DNA of 64,000 bases from NCBI RefSeq assembly GCF_902635505.1, contig NC_045432.1, positions 6,817,275-6,881,274 of the forward strand, read 5' to 3'. Of this stretch, positions 21,301 to 33,225 are shown one piece after another (position 1 is the first letter of the stretch; each line of letters starts with the position of its first letter). The notes under the pieces are model-generated. The model saw only the letters and a program-made list of their open reading frames with translations, was not told the origin of the DNA and searched no databases. Origin of the DNA: Sarcophilus harrisii (lineage: Eukaryota > Chordata > Mammalia > Dasyuromorphia > Dasyuridae). The translations under genes were made by a program, and so were the position numbers.

Positions 21301-24300
21301 ACTTCATTTCGTTTCCTCATATTGACCTAACAAGGATTGATTTCACACAGCGTCTCAGCAGGGAGGGTCCTCAGACTGCTCAGTTCAGCCCCTATCATAG
21401 AGAGGAACAAGAATCCTCCCCATAATAGGCCCAACAAATGGGTCACCCTGCTTTTATTTCAAGAATTCAATTGAGTGAGGAACTATTACCTCCTGAATTT
21501 TTTCTTCTCTGAAAACTAAGTAGGCCTCTTTGAAGCTTTACTTGGTCATTCTGTGAGGACAGGGCAAGTCTAACCCCTCTTAGCTGTGATAACATCTTTG
21601 AATACTTGTAGACCCACCCAAAGGAAATGAGGTGAACGGGATCCCCAAAAAATGCTCTTCTGCTCAGGTGTTATTTTGAGGTAGCGATAGCCTATACAGA
21701 TGATCTAATGGTCCACCCCCTCCTCTTACAGGTGGGGCCCAAAGACAGGAAGTTTCTATATCAAGGTCATACACATAGTCATGATAACAATAATAATAAC
21801 AACAAAGAATAATTGCTAGGATTTTTAGAGTGTTTTAAGATTTGTGGAGCGCTTTGCAAATATCTCATTTGATCCTTAGGATCCTTAGGAACCCTTTGGA
21901 ATAGGGTTGGAATAGGTGCTATTCCTAGTGTACCAAACAGAAAACTGAGGCAGATAGATTAAGTGATTTGCTTGGGGTGCCACTGCTCAAAAGTGTCTGG
22001 GACTGGATTTGAACTCGAGACTTTTTAACTTCAGACTCCAAACATTACACACTGCCACCTAGCTGCTTACTAAGTAGTAGCTCTAGCTGCAGCATGTGAG
22101 AGTTACTCAGAATATGATTTTGGAGCCTGGATGCTCATTATCTTAATGTTCTTAAAATATGATGCCCAGAACTGAACACAGAAGTCTGGATGGGATGTGA
22201 CTGGGACAAACTAGAAAGCTACTACCACCTCCCAAGGCCCTGCTGCTGCTCCTCTCCCTCAGACCAGCAGCTTTCTTGGCCCCAATCAGGCTGATTCTAA
22301 AGGAAGGTCACTAAAAGCCCAGGTTTTTTCTTTCTTTGCCTTTTTAAGGAAATTACTTTCTAGTTCTGCCTGTCCTTAATTTGTGTTTCTGAAGCTTTCC
22401 CAAGTGCAAGGCTTTTTATGCTTCATTTGTTTGTGTAGCCTTCTCAAGTGGAAGGTTTTATACACTTTGCCCCTATTAATGATAGAATCTTTTGGGTTCA
22501 GAACTCAGTCATCCTGTGTGCTAATTCTTCCTTCTAGCTTAATGGCATCATAAGTACCATTTCTGCCCTTATATCAACTAAGTAATTGATGAAAATGCCC
22601 AACAGCACGCTTTATTTTATGAAGCTTCCAGCTAAAATGCTTTCAGCTTAAAAAATCCTTAGACTTTCTATAAGGTAACAGCATTTTTGTCAAGGAGAAC
22701 TTCCTCAAAATAAAAGTCTGGTGTTTCCCATTAAAAGAATTTAAATGTCTGATTCTTGTTCCCAATTTCATTGTAATAAAAGTATCCCCAGCATGCTCGA
22801 TTGGAGATAGTTTTTCACCCAGTTATAAGTATCACAAAGATCATCAAGTGATCTAATTAATCCAAGTGAATGGGATTTTATTGTCCTTGATACAGAATAA
22901 TAGCTTATATATCCTATTCTTCCTTGCTATATGACCTTTGTTAGCATAATATTTGAAATTTATAATCCGTAACTTTTTCTTCCCTTCATTAAAGGAAGAT
23001 GTAGATGCTTTTATGAAACAGCCTGGAAATGAGTCTGTAGATAATGTACTCAAGAAATTGGATGAGCAGTATCAGAAGTATAAGTTTATGGAACTTAACC
23101 TTACTCAGAAGAAAAAAAGGTATGTTTTAAGAGCTCTGAAGGTGATTTTGAAAATTAAAAGGTAGGAATATCAAAAAAATTCACCCACATATCTGTACAA
23201 TAAAGGAAGGAAGGTTGGTCACCATTTTATGATCCATGACTTCAAGACTGGAAGAGTAATAAAACAGATGACAGGAGATCCCAACAACCTCCTTTAAAGG
23301 CTTTGTTATTTCTCTTCCGTAGACATTTCTTCCATTAGTATAGATTGCAACCCCTTGTCTTCCTGGGAGATTTTTCATAGCCTCCTTTGTGGATAATGTA
23401 CCTTATCCTTGGAAGGCTCATTTTTTTTCTTGCTTCGTAGGTATTAGTACAGCTGTCATCCCTCATTCTTGCCTAGAGAATGTCATGGCTCCTTAACTCT
23501 AGCCCATGGACAATTAAACCTGAAAAGCTCCCCCCCCCTGGAGCCCTAGCAGGGAACATCTGGGGGATCTGTGGACTGGCTCACCACAAATCCAGAGTCA
23601 GCCCCATGGATTCACCTGATCCAGAAAGAAGTCATAGCATTGACCTTAAGAGGCACTGTGGGCTAGTTGAACTTGAAATTGGCAGTAATTGATCTACTTT
23701 GAGGCCCTTAATTTGTTATCCCCCTGAACTCTCCCTGTGTGTGACCTTCTTTCTTTTCTCTTCCTACTTTCTCTGTACAGAAGTATCTCAGATTCCATTT
23801 TTTTATTATTTTTTAATTGAAGTTTTTTATTTTCAAAACATAAGAAAGGATAATTTTCAATATCGACCCCTGGAAAAACTTGTGTTCCAATTTTTCTCCC
23901 CCTTCCCCTAGATGGCAAGTAATCCAATAAATGTTAAACATGGTAAAAATATATGTTAAATCCAATATATGCATACATATTTATACTGTTATCTTGTTGC
24001 ACGAGAAAAATCAGATTAAAAAGGAAGGAAAATGAGAGAAAATAAAATGCAAGCCAACGACAAAAAGAAGTAAAAATGCTTTGTTGTGAACCACCTACAG
24101 TTCCCACACTCCTCTCTCTGGGTGTAAATGGTTCTCATCATCACAAGACCATTGGAACTGGCCTCAATTATCTCATTGTTGAAAAGAGCCATGTCCATCA
24201 GAATTGATCATCGTATAATCTTGTTGCCTGTACAATGATCAGATTCTACTTTTTAAAAAGGGAGGAAGAAAATCAGAAAATTCAGAAGACTTGGGGGGCG

Positions 24301-27300
24301 GGGGGGAGAAGGGTTATTTGTGGGACAAACTTTGCTTCAAGAGCCTCATGCAATGGCCTGCTTCCTTCTGCTTGACAAAAATTTGAGACCAAAGCACATA
24401 AAAATGCTGACTGATCTTACAGATTTTATTTGTAAATGTTGGTCAAGTTGGGCCTTCAAAACTGGTTTGTTGGGAGAGGGGTTTGTGTGTATGGAAAATA
24501 CTAAATTGTTATTCTTTTAAATTCACAGGCTAAAAAATCAAATTCCTGAAATCAAACAAACATTACACATTTTAAAATACATGCAGAAGAAAAAAGTAAG
24601 TGAATTTTGGACTTTTTTGATGATGTGAGTCAGGCTGCCTTGGTAGCACTTGGGCCCTCTGAAGTGGATGCATGGCAGCATAGCTCTTTGCTCTTCCTTA
24701 TACCACGTGTTTCTTTTAACGAACACCAATCTGTTGGAATAATCGAATGTTGGCATTAAATGGGAATTTGCCCCTTGCCTCTCCTTCCACATCTCTCGAA
24801 AGGTCAAGTCATGTTTCCTGAAGTAGCGCTTCTTCCTTAATCAGGCGTTGAAGGGGGCCTTGCTGCTGCTCTATCTCCCCTCAGATGCTTAAAAATGGCT
24901 GTCCTGTTCCTTCCCTCAAGTGTTTTCTTCTCCAGACTACACATCCCCATCTCCTTCTCATGTGATCCTCATGTGAAAATAGACCCTAGGTCCTTCTTTG
25001 AAGACTCTAGTTTATCCATATTTCTGTCTGTAACTGTGGGTTCCAGAATTGAACACAGTATGGATGAATTTTGACCATGGCAAAGTATACAAGAACCATC
25101 ATTTCTGGTTTCTAGGAAGTCTTGCATCTCTCAGTTGCAGCCCAAGAGCTCCTTTTAGCTGTTCTGATTCACTGCTGACTCATGGAATTTGACCTCTAAA
25201 GTCCTAGGCCTCTTTTAGGCTACTGAGTAACCATGCCTTTCCTGTCTTATACTTGTGAGGTCAGGTTTGGTTTTGTTCTTTTTTTAACCAAGTGTAAGAC
25301 TTGGCATGTATCCTTATAGAATTTCTTCTCATCAGATTCACCTCAAGGTTCTAGCCTTTTGATAGTTCTTTGTACTTCCTGACTCTGTCACCCAATGGGT
25401 TAGCCTGGACTTTTCCTTGCCTGATGGCATCTGCCAACCTGATGAGCATGATCTCTGAGGAATGGGAAATAGCACACCCCTCAGGGGGCCTTCTGGGAGG
25501 CACCAGATTTTGAGTTGGACTGTTCATCCCTTCCTAAATGCATCTTAACTGAGCTAGTGTTTAGCCTGTATTTCTCCTTGTTTTCCAAAAGAATAGCATG
25601 CGATACTTAAAGTGACATACATTCGATAGCATTCCTCTGAATGTCCCATCCAAAAAGACAGCTCTGGCCCAGCAAGTCCTTAGGAACATCACCCTGATTC
25701 TCTCATCTCTTCTCCTTTTCCTTGTTTTTCCTGACTAGCTTTTTCATGATCCATTCTACAATTTGTCCAGAAATTGAGGTCAGGCTGACTGGCCTACACT
25801 TTCAAGAACTTTGTTGTTTTCTCTTTTTTGCAAATGGAGCCATTTGTGTATCCCCCCTCCCATGGTCCTTCTGTCCCAACAACAAGGGCTCCTTTTTATT
25901 GTTGTTGTTACTGTTGTTGTTGGAATTTGATAGTGTTTTATTTTTCCAAATACATGCAAAGATGCTTTTCAACATTCACCTTTGCAAAACCTTGTGTTCC
26001 AAATTTTTCTCCCTCTCCCCCATCTCCCCTCCCAAATACAGCAAACAATTTGATATAGGTTAAATGTGTAATTATTCTAAACATATTTCCATATTTGTCA
26101 TACTATGCAAAAATATCAGATTAAAAGAGGAAAAAAAACCAAACAAACAGCAACCAAAAAAATGTGAAAATACTATGTTTAGATCTACATTTCAGTCTTC
26201 ATAGTTTTCTCCCTGAATGAGCATGGTATTTTCTATGATAAGTCTATTGGAATTGCCTTGAATTACCTCATTGTTGAAAAGAGCCAAATCCATCACAGTT
26301 GATCATCATGTAATCTTGTTGTTGCTATGTACAAAGTTCTCTTGGTTCTGTTCACCACTTTATTCAGCATCAGTTCCTGTAAGTCTCTCCAAGCCTCTCT
26401 GAAATCATCCCGCTAGTCGTTTCTACAGAACAATAATATTCCATAACATTCATATACCACAATTTATTCAGCCATTCTCCAATTGCTGGGCATCCATTCA
26501 ATTTCCAGTTTCTAGCCACTACAAACAGGGCGGCCACAAGCATTTTTGTACATGTGGGTCCCTTTCCCTCCTTTAAGATCTCTTTGGGATATAAGCCCAG
26601 TAGAAACACTGCTGGGTCAAAGGGTATGTACAGTTTTATAGCCCTTTGAGCATGGTTCCAAATTGCTCAGAATGGTTAAATCAGTTCATAACTTCCCCAA
26701 CAATGCCTTAGTGTCCTAGTTCTCCCTCATCCCCTCCAACATTCATCATTATCTTTTCCTGTAATCTTAGCCAATCTGAGAGGTGGGAGGTGGTACCTTA
26801 GGGATGTCTTAATTTGCAATTCTGTAATCAATAGTGATTTAGAGCGTTTTTTCATATGATTAGAAGTGGTTTTAATTTAATCATATGAAAACTGTTCATA
26901 TCCTTTGAACTTTTATCAATTGGGGAATGGCTTGTCATTTCTCTTTATGTTTAAGAAATGAGGCATCTTAATAGTAATCTTAATAAGTTAGCATTTATAT
27001 CGAACTTTAAAGTTTGCAAAACACTGTACACCTGTCCCCATGAGGTAGGTGGTATTATAATCCCTATTTTACAGATGAAAAAAACTGAAACAGACAGGTT
27101 TAGTGACTTGCCCAGGATCATACAACCGATCAGTGTCTATCAAGTCTTCATGACTTTGAGTTTAGCATTTCCTTGTTGCCCCTTAGAATTAAATCTGCAA
27201 TAAAATTTCTCCTTTGGGGTTCCCCCAGTTTTTGAAGGCTTAAGTTCTTATTTAGACAAAGCAAGTAAGCTGTTCTGCTTTTGGCATAGAAGGCAAGCTC

Positions 27301-30300
27301 CTGCAGATGTCTGGCTGATTGAAGCCTAGTATCCCTACTACAATCATGGTTTTACCAACGTTGGGATAGCTTTTTCAAGCTTCTACAGATGTTCTTTCTG
27401 TCAAAGTAGTCTCTAATGGCAATCCTGCTTTTTTTTAGTCTTGTCAGTTTTCATTGTCCTATGTCACCTTAACTCTCTCTGCTTTTCCTCTTGTTATCTT
27501 GCTTCAATATTACCTCTACTTCCTCTTTGTTTTAATAAGATGCACCTATTGATGGCCATCTGACGCTGCTGGTTTTCATCCCACCAAGTAGCAATGTGAA
27601 CCCCTGAGGTTTGGTGGGCCTCCTTGCATTAGCTTTTAAAGTTCTTGCTCTTCTTGCCTAAACTTTCAGAAGTAAAAATGAGATATTTTAGTGCTGGCTT
27701 CATTTTTCAGTTTTCTCCCTTTTTTGTCACTTGTTGCTGAGTGTTGTATCACAGTGTGTCTGCGTGGTATTTACTTGGTGGGGATGTGTGGCCACTGTTC
27801 TTTAGCCCCTCTCTTTCTTGAAGGAATTGGGATTGTTTACAAGATGCCAGGCACTGCCTCGGTAAAATGCTGTCACGGTGAGAGCTCTGGCTGTAGTCCA
27901 GCCCACCCTCTGACACCATATCCTTTGAGAAACTTCTGTCAGTGACAGATAATTTTGGCATTCCTAACCAGGCTTTTCGTTTCTCTGATTTTCCCCAAGG
28001 AGACCACAGACCCCCTAGAGACTAGATTCTTACTGGCTGATAACCTCTACTGTAAAGCTTCAGTTCCTCCAACTGATAAAGTCTGCCTGTGGTTAGGGGT
28101 AAGTACATGGAAAGCATAGAACTTCCCAGTTGATGCTTGCAATTCTCACACTCCTTCCATCTCAGACAGCTCTGGACATGGAGCCAACCAACGTTGAGTC
28201 CTTTGCCTTTTTGTTTTCTGGAGCCAAGTAGAGCGAATCTAGACCCTCCTTCCCCTAGCAGCCTTTTAAAGACTGTTATCTTATTTTACATGTTATGTTA
28301 ATATATTGGTGTTATTATAGAGACTGCTGTTATTTGCCTGAGTCTTCTCCAGGCCCAATATCCCCTGTTCTTTCAACTGTACCTCATAATCTCAAGGCAC
28401 TTCCCCATCTCGGTTACCTTGTCTGCCCACTGACTTGTATACGTCTTTCTAAAATGGAATGAACATTCATTAAGCACATGTTATGTACCAGGCATTGTGC
28501 TAAGCACTTTACAGATGTGCTCTCATTTTAGTCCACAACAGTCCTGGGAAGTAGGTGTTATTTATATTCTCATTTTACAGTGGAGGAAACAGGCCAACTG
28601 AGTGACTTGTCTGATGCTGGACCACGAATTTAGGACTTCCTGACTCCAGGCCTACCACTCTGTATACTGTATCACCAGCTGCCCATAACTTGATTTATTT
28701 TGTTAAAGCTTTTGATTTTCAAAACCTGCACAGATCTTTTTCACTGTTCACCCTTGCAGAACCTTATGTTCCAGATTTGTTCCCTCCCTTCTTCCCCTCA
28801 CCCTCTCCCCTTAGAATGACAAGTAATCCAGTATCCCCTAACTTTAAAAAAGAAGAATGAAAGGTCATTTAGTAAATGCCCACTCTGCTCAGAGCTTGGA
28901 TGCTCTGAAGGGAGATGAAATATGAGGCTAGACTGCTCTCCCTTGTCCCCCGGGGCCTTTGTGGGGGTTACTGAGGTGAAGGGGAACACATGTTGTCTTA
29001 CCTGGCACGTCAGAGTTCAGAATCTCTTCCTCTCACCAGGCCAATGTGATGCTTGAGTATGACATTGATGAAGCTCAGGCCCTCTTGGAGAAAAACCATT
29101 ACACTGCCACCAGCAATCTGGAATCACTCGAGGAAGACCTGGACTTTCTTCGGGATCAGTTTACCACCACAGAAGTCAGTATCCTTTGTCATTTCAAAAA
29201 AAAAGAAAGCTCAAAGATGAGTTCTTTCACAGAGCTTTGTGTCCTATCTGAGGAGGTTTGGTTTTTAATTAATGCGCTCCTTCCTGTAATTTTATAAAGA
29301 TCTTACTGTGGTATTGAAACAGTAGTTAGTCTTGTACTCTATGCCTAGACATAAGACATCCCAAACAGGTAGGAGACATTGCAGGGCAATTGGCTGTGAA
29401 GGCACAAATTGGTGAAAGAGGCTTGTGTGAAATTGGGAAACCTAAATGATGTTGAGCATTCTTCTAAGAGCGATGTAATGGGTACAAGAGGGGGCTTATT
29501 GGACTCACTAAAGTTGATTTAATATAGGGTTCTTCCTTTGTTTATAAACTCTGCAAACTCACAGCAGTACAGTTGTGACACTAGGTAACACTTTTATTCA
29601 AGAAATTCTAGACAAGAACAGTTTGAGAGTTGGAGGTCTGTTCTTGTCTCTAAGCTGAAGATCCTTAGCCCCTCAGCATTTCCTGGGTGAACTTGAGTTC
29701 TTTACTTTTCCTTCTAAAACAGCATGTGCCCAGAAAGGAGAATGGCCTGCCTGTGCAGAGGCTGGGCAACCAGTTTCCAAGTATGTTAGGTTGAATGCAA
29801 AGGTCAAATCGCTGTGGGTTTGCTGTGTGCATTTGGGTGACCTGTGCCTCCTGGAGCTGATAAGAAAGCTGGGAGGTAGCCCTGGAGGTGTACATTGGAG
29901 TGCATCTCAGATAAGAAGAACGGTTGAAGAAGCGAGCAGTCAGGTCTTCCCTGCTCTCAAATTTCTTGGTCAGAGCAGAACCTTATTAAGGAGGGATTGA
30001 AATAAAGTTAGCTGGCTGGGTAGGCTCAGTTGATGGGGAGACACTAGAGGCAAAGGGCCCTCTTGCAATCAGAATGGGGTATATTGAGGCCTAAACTGCA
30101 ATGACTGGGGAAAAGCAGGCAGGGTATGAGGTTGAGAGACAGTGTAAAGAGGAGGATTCTTGGGAATTTCATCTGGGGGCCATAAGAAGCCTGCAAGCAC
30201 AGAAAACTATCAGAAATAGAGAAGGGATGTGTCTTCGTTGGTGAAGGAGGAAATGGTTTTGATTTTTGACGTGGTGCCCCTTCTCTGTGTGATATCCCAT

Positions 30301-30937
30301 TGGCAACTAAAGAGAAAGCATTGGAAAAACGGGTGGGATTTGGTGGCCACTAATGACTGGCTTTAGCTAATCTAAAAACCAGCCTAGAATGAGTTTCTTA
30401 AACCTGAGACTTGAGCCAGGCTTGTGAGATAGTGGTCTGATGTTGTGTTGTGTGACTTCATTCCATGAGGCAGATCACTTGGTGACTTTTCTGCTTTGTA
30501 AATTCTGTAACGGTGTAAGACTGGGTCAGGAACCCATTCTGTTGGACTTCATGCTGGGTCTTTGATTGCTGAGTCTGGCTCTTATTAATAATCCTCTTAG
30601 GCACAAGATGGTTCGTCTTTTTTATAATGAGGATGCGAATACTAGTTGTGAAATAAGATAGCATCAAATATCCTAAATGATTTTGTTTTGAAGTCTTATG
30701 AACTAGTAATTTTATTGAAGAAAAAAAAAAAGGCACCTCATAAACCAGTATTTGCAGAATCCATCCTGGGTTTGTCTGTAAGTAGTCACTCCTTTATGGG
30801 AACATGGCAGGACTTGTGCGATTTGGAAATGTTCTCAGAATACATTTTCTTTAACAACTTTCCCAGATATGGCCCGGGTTTACAACTGGGATGTCAAGAG
30901 AAGAAACCGAGATGAGCCTGGCCCTTCTAATGTGTAA
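17722..30937 (+). CDS. VBP1: VBP1, prefoldin subunit 3 (complete, six exons, 197 aa)
   Basis: Exons: 17722-17814, 22995-23119, 24529-24595, 28000-28098, 29040-29178 and 30867-30937 (stop TAA at 30935). Every junction is AG/GT and phases close to exactly 197 codons, the human length. The product is an alpha-class prefoldin subunit: N- and C-terminal coiled-coil helices around a central beta hairpin region (near LLADNLYCKASVPPTDKV, about residues 102-119). It joins the hexameric prefoldin that passes nascent actin and tubulin to the CCT chaperonin, and it also binds the VHL protein. The start is the Kozak-type 'ccaagatggc' at 17722. Residues from GHLGIPEAVFV through NMARVYNWDVKRRN are close to human. 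The first about 20 residues (MATTKEPLSGSDSAGPSTRR) and the last nine (RDEPGPSNV) differ. The start codon lies 3.05 kb downstream of the PICALM-like stop, on the same strand, with its own promoter; RAB39B converges from the right. Confidence 0.97.
17950..18180. repeat. Pyrimidine-rich low-complexity stretch in VBP1 intron 1
   Basis: ctcccc/tctcct-rich sequence just after the CpG-rich first exon. It has no coding features. Confidence 0.6.
18283..18360. repeat. Poly-C tract (G-rich on the minus strand)
   Basis: 34 uninterrupted C residues (18283-18316) followed by C runs broken by single or double G and by 'tccggcctgctc'. It is capable of G-quadruplex/i-motif structure. It may also be poorly sequenced, because homopolymers of this length often are. 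Confidence 0.9.
18381..18890 (-). mobile_element. Solo-LTR relic, LTR group A (endogenous retrovirus-derived)
   Basis: Its reverse complement matches the end of the LTR at 35349-35967 block by block: 'ttttttgccactaatgtttc', 'aggttcgtgaattctttcct', 'tctcacctcaactctgcact' and the terminal 'gcatca'. It therefore lies in minus orientation in VBP1 intron 1, with its 3' end next to the poly-C tract. The far end near 18890 is uncertain. No viral genes adjoin it. Confidence 0.65.
18895..20220. other. VBP1 intron 1, nothing recognised
   Basis: No repeat family or exon is identified. The frame at 19986-20189 has no motif support. Confidence 0.35.
20225..20350 (-). mobile_element. Short LTR group B fragment
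   Basis: 'gggccctttaagaattgatt', 'tctttctgattcccaa', then 'tatcaatccaggaagc' parallel the 39598-39690 part of the group B LTR ('ggtccctttaagaaactgat', 'ccttt', 'tatcaattcaggaagc'). Only an internal slice remains. Confidence 0.45.
20351..21355. other. VBP1 intron 1, mostly unclassified
   Basis: AT-rich. Around 20340-20640 'tattttattgcatttttata ... attcagctattcctcaat ... gagtagctttacaaaaatag' is faintly L1-tail-like (antisense) but too decayed for a call. Confidence 0.3.
21360..22640 (-). mobile_element. L3/CR1-type LINE 3' end, antisense, split by a SINE
   Basis: 'acagggcaagtctaacccct', 'gataacatctttgaatactt' (left), then 'atgcccagaactgaacacag', 'tagcttaatggcatcat' and 'taattgatgaaaatgcccaa' (right) follow the order of the CR1/L3 3' region. 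The SINE at 21785-22075 separates the two parts. Confidence 0.6.
21785..22075 (-). mobile_element. MIR-derived marsupial SINE
   Basis: 'gagcgctttgcaaatatctc', 'aactgaggcagatagattaa', 'ggatttgaactcgagacttt' and 'cactgccacctagctgc'. It is inserted in the L3/CR1 remnant. Confidence 0.8.
23170..23785. other. VBP1 intron 2, nothing recognised
   Basis: No repeat or exon is identified between exon 2 and the L1 tail. Confidence 0.35.
23790..24245 (-). mobile_element. L1 3' end, antisense
   Basis: 'gttttttattttcaaaacat', 'aaaaacttgtgttccaattt', 'gcacgagaaaaatcagatta', 'cattgttgaaaagagccatg', 'aattgatcatcgtataatct'. This is the standard antisense tail, 5'-truncated, in VBP1 intron 2. Confidence 0.9.
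24850..25760 (-). mobile_element. L3/CR1-type LINE 3' region, antisense
   Basis: Consensus order is visible: 'cttctccagactacacatcc', 'ccagaattgaacacagtatg', 'tgctgactcatggaatttga', 'caagtgtaagacttggcatg', 'cctgactctgtcacccaatg', 'ggcatctgccaacctgatga'. It is old and diverged. Confidence 0.65.
25905..26945 (-). mobile_element. L1 3' end about 1 kb, antisense
   Basis: This is the longest of the antisense tails. The 3' end 'aacattcacctttgcaaaac' is followed by 'tctccaattgctgggcatcc', 'ctagccactacaaacagggc', 'tctttgggatataagcccag' and 'tttgcaattctgtaatcaat'. Its minus-strand frame (26609-26370) gives LYPKEILKEGKGP and ARNWKLNGCPAIGEWLNKLW, the peptide shared with the L1 at 40.9 kb. Confidence 0.9.
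26962..27140 (-). mobile_element. MIR-type SINE
   Basis: 'aactttaaagtttgcaaaac', 'attttacagatgaaaaaaac', 'gtgacttgcccaggatcata'. Confidence 0.8.
27145..27990. other. VBP1 intron 3, nothing firm
   Basis: Part may be further L3/CR1-like sequence. No exon or RNA gene is recognised before the acceptor at 27999. Confidence 0.35.
28320..28685 (-). mobile_element. CR1/L3 tail followed by MIR-derived SINE
   Basis: 28320-28440 has 'gagtcttctccaggcccaat', an L3/CR1-tail phrase. 28445-28685 is a SINE with 'aaatggaatgaacattcatt', 'accaggcattgtgctaagca' and 'gaggaaacaggccaactgag'. Confidence 0.7.
28690..28850 (-). mobile_element. Short L1 3' end, antisense
   Basis: 'ttttgattttcaaaacctgc', 'gttcacccttgcagaacctt', 'atgacaagtaatccagtatc'. 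Only about 160 bp of tail is left. Confidence 0.8.
29179..30866. other. VBP1 intron 5, nothing recognised
   Basis: No confident repeat or additional exon is seen. The A-run at 30720-30733 is isolated. Confidence 0.35.
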
Positions 30938-30987
30938 TGTCCCCACCCTTGGTCGTGGGGCTTGGTGATCCCAATGTTTGACTTGGG

Positions 30988-30993
30988 AATAAA
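30988..30993 (+). terminator. VBP1: VBP1 polyadenylation signal AATAAA
   Basis: The canonical hexamer lies 51 nt after the VBP1 stop, followed by 'tgcttttcagac' and an A-rich run at 31004-31010, giving a very short 3'UTR. Distal sites may also exist. Confidence 0.7.
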
Positions 30994-31014
30994 TGCTTTT
31001 CAGACAAAAAAAGC

Positions 31015-32895
31015 ATTCTAGAGTAAAACAGAAGGCAATTATAAGCACGTCTTTCATTTGTCAAATGAAAATCTGGTCTCCTTTAGATTTTATGACATTA
31101 TTTGGTTGTTTCAAGGTCATGCTGGGGTTGGACTTGGTTATCTCCAACGCTAGTTAGCTTTGCCACTCTGGATTTGGGGGGCATGCATGAAATGCATTGT
31201 TGGGCATTTGCAGGGGGTGGAAGTGGGGGGTTGCTTTTTGTCATTTATTGTAAGTTTCCCTTGAAGTAACAGTTTAAGAGATTGGGGAAATTCTCCAAGG
31301 ATAAACCAGTTTGCTGTCAGTTTGCTACTTCCCAAATTGATTTTCTTTTCTTGTCACTTTGATTAATTACTGGGCAACTTACAATGTCCTGTCCTTTTTT
31401 ATTGATTGTTTTCTCTACCTTTAGAAACGAGATGTAGGGTATATCTGAACAACAATAGGGTTCGGCAAGATGGCCCATTCACCCCCTACCTGCTCATGCC
31501 CTTCACGTGTCTTGGGTAAAGCCGAGTTGAACATCCTGATATCTCTTTCTATATTGCACCTTAACAAGGGAAACAAAATGAGATGGTGATTTCTTTCAAA
31601 GGAAGGAAGTCTCTGCAAGCTTTTCTGACTTAAAAAGTCAACATGATACCAGCTTATAAAGCAGCTGTTGCCATGCTGTGGAATTAAATTGCAATGTCTT
31701 CTACTTTCAAGTAGTGAGAAATACATTTACATTTTTGTTTGTAATATTAAAACAGTGAAAACATGGCAAAATATCTCTTGAAACATCCCCATCTCTGTTG
31801 CCTGCTCTGCTGATAGATTCTAAATCTAAAGGGGGGAGGGGGGAGAATCAAGGCACACCAGCTTTGATTTTTGCTATTGTCACCACAGAACTCTCAGTGC
31901 ACTGGCAGCAAATGGTTTCTTGGTTTCTAATTTCACAGTAATTTCATGTTGTTGATCTTTACCTTCCTTACTTACCAGCTTGAATTCCATCAAATTTCTA
32001 GTCTAGTTTCTCTAGAGTAAAATGAGGACTACAAGGGAAATTAGGAAGTGGAAGCACAGCTTTTAAAGAGGGGCACCCTTGCCCACTTAGTGCTGTTAGC
32101 TGGTCTTGCCCACTGGGGCCAAGTCAAGTCCATTGAACCACTGAGCCACATGACAGCTCTTGGGGGTTTTTTTGCAGACAGATAGCTCAAATGTCATCCT
32201 GATTGCTGGAACTGACTTTCCTGCTCTGACTCAGTGTGGTTTGAAACCTCCTTGAAATTCATTCCTCCTCAGACGTGGCATCCAGACCTGAAGACTAACC
32301 ATGAGGGTTCATTGAGCTTGGTGTGTGTGCCCTCCAACCCTAGGCCCTCCATATGAATTGTGCTTTAGGGTAGCACCACAGTGCATACAGACCTAAAGTC
32401 ACAAATCCACCTCTGGTGATCCTCTGCCTGTTTCACTTTCCTTCTCTAATACTAGCACTATTGTGATGACAGAATACCTCAGAATCAGCTGGAGTCAGGA
32501 TAAGCAAAAGTCCTTAGTCTTTATTCTTGGTCTTTAGGGGTAGAAGTGAAGGGGATGGAAGTAGGATCTCCGCAACCGCCTTCTTCCTCGTTCACCACAA
32601 AAGTGACCCTGGCTAGTCTTACTCCACCCCCTAGTCCCTCCTGTAATCCTCTGTATACACCAGTCATTGAACCAGCACAGGATAGTGGTAAGGACCATTT
32701 TCTAAGCATATGCCCATAGAGTACTGTCCAATCGGTAATTAGCCCTAAGTGCTCGAACCTACCTCAGTGCAATGACTCAAGTTTCAGCCCTCTACACTCT
32801 ATGACCCAGGCTGTGCTCATCACAGTGCCTGGCACATAGAAAGCACTATGTAAATGTTAGCTCTCATTATTGACCTTCTCGCTCCTATCTGGTTG
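31015..32895. other. Intergenic, mostly unclassified
   Basis: No gene is recognised. 32808-32880 ('cagtgcctggcacatagaaa', 'gcactatgtaaatgttag') is the end of a MIR. The rest is unassigned. Confidence 0.4.
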
Positions 32896-32899
32896 GACG

Positions 32900-33225
32900 A
32901 GTGGAGTTTTTAAAAAGTTTATTGATAATGTACATTCTTACATCACCTGGATTCTTCTCTCTCATAGACAACATTCCATACGACACAGTTATTTTAATAT
33001 AAAGAAAAAAAATTAAAGCAAAATTGACACATGGAAAAAATTTGATATCATGCAGTGTTCCACAAGTGTGGATCCCTTGCCTCTACAGAGGAGTAGGGCT
33101 GGGTGTGAATTTTCTTTGAGCCGAGCTTATTCTGGATATGTTACAATTTCACATGTCCCTAACATTCATTTTTGGTTGTTTGGTAGTACAGTTTCTTTCA
33201 ATTGACATTCTTGTCATGGTTTCGA
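32900..33225 (-). mobile_element. Old L1-like 3' end, antisense
   Basis: 'aaagtttattgataatgtac' and 'caattgacattcttgtcatg' suggest an older L1 tail whose subfamily differs from the common one here. The boundary with the forward L1 that follows is not sharp. Confidence 0.4.
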
